Positions 10,986 to 20,256 of a stretch of 64,000 nt of DNA are shown here, one piece after another. A model generated the notes under the pieces. It was not told where the DNA came from. It saw only the letters and a program-made list of their open reading frames with translations, and did no database searches. The DNA comes from Ceratothoa steindachneri (taxonomy: Eukaryota > Arthropoda > Malacostraca > Isopoda > Cymothoidae): the NCBI GenBank assembly GCA_963969495.1, contig OZ018317.1:33109503-33173502 (forward strand). Direction: 5' to 3'. Position 1 is the first letter of the stretch, and every line of letters begins with the position of its first letter. The position numbers and the translations under genes were made by a program.

Positions 10986-11081
10986 ATGGTTAATTCTCTC
11001 CTGTTAGACAGATTTTCTTACGCTTAGCTGAATTTCGTGCTTTAAATTCAGAATTCTGTTTTTTTATTAAAGAGTCACCGA

Positions 11082-11579
11082 TTAGAATACTCTCTGTTTC
11101 CCCCTCGATTGGAGTTTACGAGGCAAATAGATTAGAGCATGGAATTTCAAAACGGTGATATGCCCTCGATGACTAGCCCCGTTTCTAACCGGCCTAAATT
11201 GAGATTCCGGGTGTCTATATGAGTTTAAGATACGCGCTTGCTCATTTATAATCATTCGCGGTTCTCTACTCTCTATACGGCTCGATCGCCGGCTTTGAAC
11301 CCGACTTTCCCTCCCTCGAAGCTCATCAAAGGATGCCAGAATGCCGCTGACCAGTTCGTTAATCTTACGGTTCGTTGCCACTATGTTTCTCCCAACAGAG
11401 TTAACTTCTGCTCTAATTTCATTAATCGCGTTTGCTAATTCTAGCTCGAACGCCTCGTTTAAAAGACAATAGTGACATATTCTAACGTTATTGGGGTTTG
11501 AGGGAACGTATATTGCCTTATTAAATGAAGCCCGGCAGCGAGCACAATCAAATTTGACGATAGACATTCTAAAACACAA
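11082..11579 (-). pseudogene. CR1 ORF1 N-terminus with zinc motif (copy 1)
   Basis: This is an open frame of 165 codons. Residues near the start hold C-x2-C and, about 20 residues later, C-x2-C (CARC...ICHYC), a PHD-like zinc motif. A helical segment follows (ELELANAINEIRAEVNSV) and then an Arg/Ser-rich stretch. CR1 ORF1 proteins have this zinc finger, coiled coil, esterase order. The esterase follows in other frames at 10985-10580, so ORF1 is broken near 11000. Confidence 0.6.
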
Positions 11580-11589
11580 GATTATTTAA

Positions 11590-11880
11590 AATGAGTTGAA
11601 ATTTATGGAGCTAATGGAATGTATAACCGACAGGGAATGTAATTTCTGTCTATTTCACTTTACGACACGAAGGTCTGGGCACGACACAAACGTTAATTTT
11701 GTAGGAGCACAGAGATAACACGTCTTAGCAGGAGAAATGAGGGAGAAATGTCATTTTCGTTGTGAATATAGTTTGTGATGATTGTGGGCTCTAATTGGCA
11801 AAATGTAGTGACAACGACAAAGCAAAGCAATAAACTATATTGCCTTTCGTGAAAAAAGCATGAAACAAAGTATGAAACTT
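11590..11880. other. probable CR1 5' flank, no gene seen
   Basis: This stretch separates the ORF1 start (minus) from the Penelope-like fragment (plus). It holds short broken frames only. Confidence 0.35.
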
Positions 11881-11884
11881 CAGT

Positions 11885-12640
11885 CTATAGGAAGCCTACA
11901 TTTAAAGGTTTAAAGCACAAGCTTCCTTAGTTTCTTGCTAGAAAACCTTAAGTTATCCTCCATAAAAACCTTTATTCATCGAACCTACAATATATGTTCT
12001 TCATACAGACTAATGCATTTAGAATTCTTTTTTCTAAAACTTTCTTTAAAAATAATGGCTACCTTGACTCATTAGTGGAAAAACATTAAAACATTAGAAG
12101 GTTCTTAATATCCTCTATCAAGAAATCCAGCAGAAAATACTGTTGAGAAATTATCCATTTGCTTGAGTCTCCCATACCTCGATAGAAAATCAAGCGTCTT
12201 TCTTTGTAAATGAAATTAAGAAGATTTTAAATAAATTTTATCCATATCTCGACCCCAAAATTCCTATTAAAGAGTGGGCACATAGTGGGTCCTATTTCAG
12301 TTATAAGGACCGAATTCCATTCTCCTGCCGCTCTTCTTTAATTTATAGATATAGTTGTGAATCTTGCGATTCATCTTATATTGGTTCGACCATTAGGTTA
12401 ATCCATTGTCGCATCGAGCAGCATCGGGGAAGGCTGACTCGCACCTGGCTGGTTCTAAAAACCAGACCCTTCGCCCATACGAGATCACTTCAAAATATGC
12501 ATTTCTGAAATTAGTCTGGATAACTTTAAAATACTTAGTCATAGCACCCATCCCAACGAATCAGGAATATTAGAATCACTTTACATCCTAAAATTAAACC
12601 TAGTTTAAATATAAATCAAACCAGGCAATGGCTTCGCCCC
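11885..12640 (+). pseudogene. Penelope-like element: RT C-terminus and GIY-YIG endonuclease
   Basis: Forward frames give SVYRKPTFKGLKHKLP (the RT motif before the thumb), HRTYNICSSYRLMH, then SLPYLDRKSSV and KFYPYL. Next is the linker IPIKEWAHSGSYFSYKDRIP, then RSSLIYRYSCESC and SSYIGSTIRLIHCRIEQHRG. The last is the GIY-YIG endonuclease core, with YIG and the Arg helix. It ends KIKPSLNINQT. Penelope-like elements use this single-domain endonuclease with a telomerase-related RT. Several frameshifts and stops; the RT palm is missing upstream. Confidence 0.85.
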
Positions 12641-13284
12641 CTTCCCTTACGGGGCGAGCTTGCGCTTCGCTACGAAGATTAAAATTTAAAATCTAAAAGC
12701 AGCCATGGTTACATTTTTATCCATTTTCTGAACTTCGCCAATTATAATAATTAAAAAAAAAATGAACTTTAACTAAATTTCCCCCTTTCAATATATCTTG
12801 TTTCTAAAATATAGTTATAGAAGAAAATACATAAAAATAAATTTGTTGAACTTGGATATTTGTAATTTTTTGGCTTTAAAAAAAATTATTTTTATTTCTG
12901 AACGTCACCATTTTGTTTTTTGATATTATAAGTAAATTATTAGAAATACCTTTGATAAAAAAAAAACAAGTTATATCCAAACTAAGATGAAATTATTATT
13001 CAAATACTCAAAAAATCCCCTTCTTAAATTATAGAGTTAGTGATGATGATGACTACATCCAATCTTTATATTGAATCATGAATTATTGAAAGTTTTATTC
13101 TTTATTAAGCAGCTTCTCCTAAATAGCACTATTCAATTTTAGTATTTTATGAAAACTAGAAATTTTAACTCTTTACTATCATAGTTTCTTAGTCCCTATG
13201 TCAAGGCTAGGTCCTGGAAACGTTCATAAATAAAGATACTTTTATCAATAGCATTCTTGGTTTTCCCTTTATATAGAAACTGCG
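12641..13284. other. AT-rich stretch, probably 3' of the Penelope-like element
   Basis: A short GC-rich stretch (12625-12670) follows the endonuclease; the rest is very AT-rich and non-coding. I see no gene here. Confidence 0.4.
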
Positions 13285-13440
<156 letters not shown>

Positions 13441-13489
13441 AATAATTTTTCCTTGCAGTAATATTTTTATTACCTTTTTTCGAAAATAT

Positions 13490-13590
13490 CCGTGCAGGGA
13501 AGCGATTCGAACCAGGCACACTGAGGCAGCGAGCACCGCTTTGATCACAGTTAAAAGTATGCCGTTAGTACACCACGCTACGCAGAGAAC
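13490..13590 (-). repeat. tRNA-like SINE fragment
   Basis: The minus strand has GCGTAGCGTGGTGTACTAACGG, in which TAGCGTGGTGTACTAACGG resembles a polymerase III A box. About 50 bases later a near-perfect B box GGTTCGAATCG lies at 13503-13513. The distance is longer than in a normal tRNA and no clean cloverleaf forms, so this looks like a tRNA-derived SINE head rather than a tRNA gene. Confidence 0.35.
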
Positions 13591-13669
13591 CAAAAAATTC
13601 TCTGAATAGAATGGCTGCCTGTCTTATTTAGACATCAAGTTAACCCGCACCCCCACCGAATTATCTACA

Positions 13670-13869
13670 AGTGTTTTTCGCAAAGCCACTTGGACTGGCC
13701 TATCAACAAGCTTCTTTAGCTTTATTCCACGTTCTTTTAAAATTAATACTAGTGACACCCTGCTACATAGAGCATTTAAAATATGCTCTAATTACAAACT
13801 ATTACATGAAGAGTTTTCCTTTCTTAAGAAATTTTTTCAAGACAACGGATTCCCAAAGCTCACAGTTCA

Positions 13870-13872
<3 letters not shown>
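13670..13872 (+). pseudogene. Penelope-like RT fragment
   Basis: One forward frame is open from 13674 to the TA array. It reads VFRKATWTGLSTSFFSFIPR, then LLHRAFKICSNYKLLHEEF and FLKKFFQDNGFP. This is the same RT block as at 11885-12010 (VYRKPTFKGL, HRTYNICSSYRLMH), so it is a second, less damaged Penelope-like copy or part of the same insertion. It ends at KLTVHD where the (TA)n starts. Confidence 0.75.

Positions 13873-13925
<53 letters not shown>
13873..13925. repeat. (TA)n microsatellite
   Basis: About 26 TA units, following GTTCATGA exactly as at 13302. Confidence 0.97.
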
Positions 13926-13929
<4 letters not shown>

Positions 13930-14735
13930 TTAAAATCACATGAAACGTAATATATAATAGATGTATTTAAAGGCCCAAAGAAATTAATACTGGTATCACT
14001 ACCCCGGAAAAATGCTAAGGAAAATATTACGTGAACCATTGAAAGCTTATGAAAGAAAATGGGAGATATAGAAACGGAGAAAAAGATGGAAAACTATTTT
14101 TAACCTTTATATGGAAATGAATAAAGGATTTGGATTTGAAACTGTGTCATCAAGCGCTCATCGCTATTATGAACACGACGCTCATCAAATGAGCTACCAT
14201 CCTCAACCCCATCCTCAACATGGGTGGATGACGCGTTCATACCCCTCTGAAGACCAAAGTAGAGAAGAGTTGTTCTTAGTCTTCGATAGCAAACTGTTGA
14301 CTGGTTGCATGGCTCGAGCACCGTCGGCAGTGAATCTGGTAGAAATTAACCGTGTCAAAGAACCAATCAGAGGTGGGGGGGATTCGAAAAAATTGAAGTC
14401 CGATTATCGATTACCGATTTTCCGGCTTGTCAAGTACGATTCGATTATCCGATTCGGGTACCCAAAATCTAGGTCCGATTAGCGATTATCCGATTCGATT
14501 AATTTTTTTTAAAGCGATTCGATATTTTTAAAAGCGATTCAATGTTTTTAAAGCGATTTTTATTTTTCTAAAGGGAACTTGATGGTTTCTTTACCCTAAA
14601 TAAGCCATTTCTAACTAATAAAAAGAGAAGTCAAGCTTTTAAGATCAAAAACTAAACATTTTATTTTAATTAAAATATAATAAAACAAAAAAATAAACTA
14701 TACAGTACATATTACACAAAATACACACAGTAATA
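13930..14735. repeat. unassigned region with degenerate CGATT repeats
   Basis: From about 14395 to 14570 the sequence is built from variants of CCGATTATCGATT and AAAGCGATTCGATNTTTTT. The forward frame at 14111-14482 crosses it and matches nothing I know. The rest is AT-rich. Confidence 0.5.
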
Positions 14736-15522
14736 CTAATATATTCTCTCAGAGTACCACATATGACCATGGATAACGGAACCAAGCCATAAAATGGCAA
14801 ACTTGTAGAATCCCTTTACGGAATTCTCGAGGTTTTTCTGATGCGTATCCTCGACGTCCCCGCCGGATACATATCCTTCTCTGATGCCGAAAGTGAAGTG
14901 GAAACGCGTAGTAAAAATACTAAAGGAAATCCTATTCACGCCCAGAATTCCCAACCAAATCACATTCAGCAGGAGCCTCATATATGGGGAAATAAGCATG
15001 TAGTGGGTTCCCACAATAAAGATGAAATTAAGTTAGATATTGAAAAAAAATAAGCATGGGATCAAAATCGCATAAATTATAAATTTGGAAATCACGCATG
15101 TTTTTAAAATAACCTGTGCAACAAGAGAGATGACAAATAGGATTAATCAGAATGGCCTTCTCTTGTTTGAAATGAAAAATGATCCAGTGAATATGGAAAG
15201 AGAGAAGCATATCAACATACAGATATTCTTCAACTGCTATAAAATGGAATCCTACACAACTAAGCAGTGCACCGAGACAGATTCCTGCCGCAATGAATGT
15301 TGAGGAAAAGGTCACTATTCAAGAGAGTTGCTCAATTAGTATAGCGGAATGTATAAGCCCAATAATCAGGGCGATCATAAAAAGATACAAAAAGTGTCTC
15401 CAGCTTACCATCGCCATATTATTACCAATGGCGCATACTTCGCAGAGAGACCAATGTTGATTGCCACCTACATTATTGAGTGTTTTTAAGGAGAAAATAC
15501 AAAATATACGACAAGATGGCAA
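14736..15522 (-). pseudogene. hydrophobic ORFs, possible broken membrane protein
   Basis: Three minus frames lie end to end. 15522-15319 contains CEVCAIGNN and the hydrophobic segment FLYLFMIALIIGLIHSAILI. After a single TGA the same frame continues at 15315 with FSSTFIAAGICLGALLSCVG and further hydrophobic sequence. 15014-14736 contains LLLNVIWLGILGV. At least three potential membrane spans, two of them in one frame separated only by a stop, suggest a decayed multi-pass membrane protein. I do not recognise the family. AT-rich sequence can also produce such frames by chance. Confidence 0.35.
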
Positions 15523-15549
15523 AATAAGACTATGCCCAAGCTTATACCC

Positions 15550-16040
15550 AAGAAGTCAAACAACTCCAATTGCGTAATCTGTGATTTCGGACAACTAAAG
15601 TCAGTCACTATCCATGATAGGTATCCCTACCTTATTTAACTGACTTCATTACAAGGCTGCAGAAAATTCTCGAAAGTAGTTCTTAATAGCTACCTTCTTG
15701 CAAGTTTCAATTGATACACCATTGATTGAAAAATTAGGGACCATTACATTAATGGGGCTGTTTGGTTGGAAGGTCCTCCCACATGGTATGTATAACTTTT
15801 CTCAAACATTTTTTTAATCATATTTTGGGTGATATAAGCTTCGTTTTAGTCTACGTCGATTACTTACTCATAACAAGCACATAGGAAGCTCAGCATTTAA
15901 AACATGCAAAATAGGTTTTTTCAGGGTTGAAAATGCACGGTTTACAAATCAACATTGCAATGCCTTTTCCAGTAAACTCACTCAACTTTGCGGCTATAAA
16001 GTTAGTTCATTACACTAGTCAACAATGATTTTGCTACTTG
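15550..16040 (+). pseudogene. Ty3/gypsy RT, element F
   Basis: Shifting forward frames give CDFGQLKSVTIHDRYPYLI (the DYR.LN..T..DRYP block), GLFGWKVLPHGMYNFSQTF (FGL..F.VMPFGL.NAP.TF) and VLVYVDYLLI (the YVDD block with the second Asp changed to Tyr). The last is GLKMHGLQINI. All catalytic-core landmarks are in order, but with stops and at least two frameshifts. Inactive. Confidence 0.7.
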
Positions 16041-16053
16041 GGTATTAGCTTGT

Positions 16054-16289
16054 GATTTATACTAAATCGAGTATGCTGATTCTGAATCTGTAATCAGAAT
16101 TATTCTAGCACGTAAGATTCCTGACTTACACACATACTCTTTAGTTACACATATGGGCAGCGTTGATTCGGGATTTATACTAAATCGAGTATGCTGATTC
16201 TGAATCTGTAATCAGAATTATTCTAGCACGTAAGATTCCTGACTTACACACATACTCTTTAGTTACACATATGGGCAGTGTTGATTCGG
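16054..16289. repeat. 118-bp tandem duplication
   Basis: 16054-16171 and 16172-16289 are nearly identical (GATTTATACTAAATCGAG... to ...TTGATTCGG). It lies just after the RT break of element F and before family-G sequence, so it may mark an insertion boundary. Confidence 0.95.
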
Positions 16290-16511
16290 CTACCGTAGTG
16301 AGAGGATGTGTTTTGTGTGTTTGGTTCCTGCGTTACGCTCCTGCTTTTTTCACGTTGTCAAATTTAGCCATTATAGTAGTGGTGTTGAAACGGTATTTAC
16401 ATTCAGTGATTAATTGCATTTTTCTTTAAGATTTATTTCTCAATTAATTTGTAATTCAAATAAGATTGTACAAAAGTATATAAGAGGATATATACAAACT
16501 AAGTTGAAAAC

Positions 16512-16910
16512 ATGAATCAGCGAGGATGCATAAATGGCCAAGACAACTTTTGTTATATCTGTGGAAGATATACTCCAAGCAACCAGCGGAAAAATTTAGC
16601 TAAAAGAGTGAAAACTGCATACAATTATTATGTAAGGGCGACAAACTCTGGCGGGGTGTTGTGCATTTCTTTCATTCGCATCTAGATTTATTTCCATCTA
16701 ATACTGGTGATATTAGTGACGAACATGGGGAAAGGTTCCACCGAGAAATCACAATGATGGAAAGCAGGTATCAAGGCCACTTCATCGAAAACAGGATGGG
16801 TGACTACTTCTGGTTCCTACAGCGAGAGGATCCTATATCCACGTACAAGCGTAAGAGCAAGTCTCAAACATTTTTGAAGAAATTTATAGTTAGGTGAGTA
16901 CTAGCTCTTT
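16512..16910 (+). pseudogene. family-G protein fragment (copy G1), internally deleted
   Basis: From the ATG at 16512 a frame reads CYICGRYTPSNQRKNLAKRV, an N-terminal zinc-type motif. Within 60 bp another frame (16661-16897) begins the C-terminal region: HFFHSHLDLFPSNTGDISDE, HGERFHREITMMESRYQGHF, then GDYFWFLQRE and a basic tail. I recall this N- and C-terminal pair from a long protein of unknown function present in many copies in aphid, spider and hydra genomes, and likely of transposon origin. The central several hundred residues are deleted. A GTGAGT donor-like site follows the tail at about 16897. A longer copy lies at 44530-46640. Confidence 0.6.
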
Positions 16911-17072
16911 TATATGTAATACATATTTTGTCTAGGTCTGCAAAAGGAGGTACATAATGCGAAATACTGTGCCTCGATTCTAAATCTTTGCCCAGAAACG
17001 TCTCATTCTTCTCAAACTCGTAATAATTATGTTATTAATTGACCCAAGGTGACAAAGTGAGCCATATAACCT

Positions 17073-18885
17073 TGTCGTAGGATGCCCCCCTTTTTGTGAT
17101 CACTCCACACCCGATACCACTTTTATGTAGGAGAATGCCCCTTTTTAATCTCTCTACACGCAACCCGCTTTTATCGTGGTATTCTTTGTGGTCGTGATAT
17201 ACTTCTTTGATGAAGTAGGCTATGTTCTAAGAGTGCTAAGAGTGCTAATATTGTTATTTTAAAGAAGAGCCGTTGGAAACACGTAAAGATATAGAGAAAC
17301 GCACAATAATTCCGAAAAATAAACTTATATTTTAACTTTAACAATATAATACACAAAAATTAACCATTAACCACAGAAATACTCCGAATATTAAAATACA
17401 TAATAATTATTTCAATTAGTTTGACCCTCTAAAGTTTGCTAAATTCGATACGCACTTTAAATATACAATATTTGGACTTATTGACTCTACTGGAGTTTAA
17501 ATACCTCAGAAATGTTATTGCTTCCACGACGCGTGCCGACCGGCCAGATGTAGGTGGGCGGGATCTCGAGGTATTTTTGGAGAGGGTTGCAGATGGGGGT
17601 CTACACGGTATTCAGGGGGGGTTCTTCAAGGACGAGAACAATCACGGTGGTTTAGGCGGCACCAAGGTAGGCGTGGTCTCTCTGGCGAGAGTAAGTCGAA
17701 CTTGGTTCTTAAACCAAGTTAACTTAGAGTTCAGTGTGACCACCGAGTAACGAGCTCGAAGGAGAGCTTTTTCTCCTTCGTTACTTAATTCCTCATGGGC
17801 GAGGACTGAACTCGAGGAGGGTCTTCTTCAAGGGCGAGTATCGATGAGGGGGGTTTCTCTGACAAGAATAAGTTAAACTTGAATAAGTTAACTAAAAGGT
17901 TGATTTGGCAACCATGAACTAGCTCGAGGATGAACTTCTTCTTAGTTCCAGTCTTCCTCAAGGGCGAGGATAGAGGAGGGGGATTTCTCTAACGAGAATA
18001 AGTTGAACTCGGCTCCTCAACCAAGTTAACTTATGAGTTTGGTGTGGCCACCGAGTAACGGGCTCGAGTGGAGCCTTTTCCTTCTTCTTTTCTTAATTCC
18101 TCAAGGACGAGGAATACCCCTGGTGTTTAAGATGCACCAGGATATGAGGAGTCTCTCTGACGAGAGTAAGTCGAACTTGAACAAGTTAACTTAACGTTCG
18201 GTTTGATAACCAGGGACTAGCTCGAGGATGAGCTGCTTCTTAGCCCCTTAAGGTAGGTAGCCCTGCCTCTCTTGCACGGTACTTCATGGTCTGGCGAGCC
18301 AAGTAATCTACCTGTCCAGTCTCGGTAGCCCGATCTTAATCCGGGGACTTCGTCACCTGGAGACTGACGTATTCTAAAAAATACAGTCTAGGTAGCACGG
18401 GGTCTTAATCCGAGGACTTCGTCACCTGGAGCCTGACGTATTCCACCAATCCAGTCTGGGTAGCCCGGGGTCTTAATCCGAGGACTTCGTCACCTGGAGA
18501 CTGACGTATTCTACGTCGATTTTCCTCAGTGTTTCTTATTTATACCTCGTCATCCCACTGGGGGAGTGGTAATAGGGGGGGTGTTTGAGGACGGGCCCAG
18601 GAGGGTTCTTATGTCAAACGGTTTTTCTCACCAAGTCTTACATCGGCTCCTCGTTAGCCTTCGAGCTTTGGAGAAACACGTCTCCAATTTCTTACTTGAC
18701 GTGAAATTGAATCTCACTCTCTTGGGGGAGATCTTGCATTTTACAACCTTTCGGTCTTTCATAGCGACGAGTGGCGCAGCGCTGCAGTTACGCGCTTGAC
18801 CCGATGGTGCCGGGGCCGGATGTCTTTGCGGTAATCGCCTCGTGACTCCACTGCGAGAGAACGAGGGAGTAACGACTCTCCTACA
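17073..18885 (-). repeat. solo LTR D1 (Ty3/gypsy family of element E)
   Basis: A 1813-bp unit with TG...CA ends (TGTCGTAGGATGCC ... CTCTCCTACA). It is flanked by identical 5-bp AACCT at 17068-17072 and 18886-18890, the signature of LTR integration and LTR-LTR recombination. It is homologous along its length to 39144-40746 and, inverted, to 59979-61540. Inside are four ~150-bp modules centred on AAGTTAACTT and a 66-69-bp tandem repeat (18317-18517, three copies). The strand follows the coding sense of element E. No gene lies within. Confidence 0.9.
18317..18517. repeat. 66-69-bp VNTR inside LTR D1
   Basis: Three units starting at 18317, 18383 and 18452, each CAGTCT.GGTAGC...CTTCGTCACCTGGAG.CTGACGTATTC. 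The homologous LTRs have about one unit (near 40317) and four units (60359-60620). Confidence 0.9.
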
Positions 18886-19069
18886 AACCTAGTAGCATAA
18901 CTCAGGAACCTCACGTGCTAGGAGGACAAATCTGAGAACAGATTTGGAATCAGCGTACCAAAATTAGTTAGTTACAACATTTACTCAAGTAGCAGAGACA
19001 AAGTTAAAGTTTGTTGGATAGTGTTATGTATCTCCTCAGAGAAGGATATAGTAACTGCAAGCAAGAATT

Positions 19070-20255
19070 ATCCTAGATCTACCACACTGCAAGACTTTCA
19101 GAGCTTCCATAGAACATAAAGCATGCCGCCATTACTCTGATTTCCCCCACAGGGTTGTTAAAAGGCTCGAATAAGCGAAGCTCCAATTAAACTTTACGAT
19201 GGGATGAACGGGCCGAACCCGCCTTCAATGGTATAAAGGATGCAATAGTTAAACCGACTGTCTTGTTCCACCCGAAAAAACGACTGCCCATTGGGTCTCA
19301 TTACCGAGACATCTGATACAGGCATTGGATATGTTTTGCAGCAGCTTTCTGAAGGGTAATGGAAAACACTGGGATACTTTAGTAAGAGATTTAAAATTCT
19401 TGAATTAAAATATTCAACATTCAGTGAGGAATTAACAGCTTTAGCTCTTGCAATTACAATTTTTACCACCTTTTAGAAAGCACCAAATTCCATGACTTGA
19501 CCCATTCAAGACAATAATTGTAGCTGCTAAATCGTTTACAACCAAGCATCCTCCAATGAAAGATCTTGCTCTCGAACTTATCATTCAGTGCACCAATGAC
19601 ATAAGGCACGTAACCAAAAAATATAATACTAGTGAGGCTCTTTCCTGGGCACCCGTCAATGATTGGCATATTCAGCATTGGCACTCACTGTCACTTGCCG
19701 CACATAACTCATGCAAAAAAAGTGGCTCTCTAACAAAATGGCATTCCAATCCATTCATGTTACTCTATCAATTCTATTATTCCTTCATTACCTAGTATTA
19801 ATTTTAAGTCATTGGCAAAATCTCAACTATCCGATTCAGAGTTCTACTCTTTGCAGGAGGACCTTTCTACATCATTCGTTTCGTAAAATTGCTTTACCCT
19901 ACTCAAATCTCTCCATCGTTTGCAATCTATCCCAAGGTTTTGTCCAACCCTATTTAACTTATGCTTTTAGTATACTTGTCTTTCATTATCATAAGTTAGG
20001 ACATCTAAGCACTCGCTCGACTCTTAAAGTTATCTCGGACAGGTTTGTGTGGAAGCGTATGAGAAAGGCAATTCGTGAATGGGTTAGAAATTGCATTCAG
20101 TGGCAGTAACCCAAGGTACAACGACACAAAAAGCCACCCTTCACTGCTCCCAAAGCGAGATTTCATACTATTCACATAGTCTTATTAAATGACTTCGCTA
20201 CCACACAAGGTTTTATTTAATGCCTTGAGACTGGAATTAGGCCCTACACCAAGCG
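19070..20255 (+). pseudogene. Ty3/gypsy RNase H and integrase, element F
   Basis: Forward frames read in order. First is WDERAEPAFNGIKDAI (RT connection), then DTGIGYVLQQLSEG, LKYSTFSEELTALALAI and DIRHVTKKYNT (RNase H to tether). Next comes WAPVND, then the integrase HHCC zinc region in 19980-20109 (HKLGHLSTRSTLKVISDRFV, RMRKAIREWVRNC). The core begins at RFHTIHIVL, where D is expected within IHIDLVGP. The 19711-20109 part is open for 132 codons; the rest has stops. Integrase would insert the cDNA; here the core is cut off near 20255. Confidence 0.75.
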
Positions 20256-20256
20256 G

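Larger units (their letters stand above)
15550..20255 (+). mobile_element. Ty3/gypsy element F pol, split by nested insertions
   Basis: RT blocks at 15550-16040 and RNase H/integrase blocks at 19070-20255 are on the same strand, in pol order, and belong to the same gypsy type. The 3 kb between them is foreign: a 118-bp tandem duplication, a family-G fragment and solo LTR D1. The integrase stops at about 20255, where the minus-strand NACHT gene ends. No LTRs of F are recognised. Confidence 0.7.
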
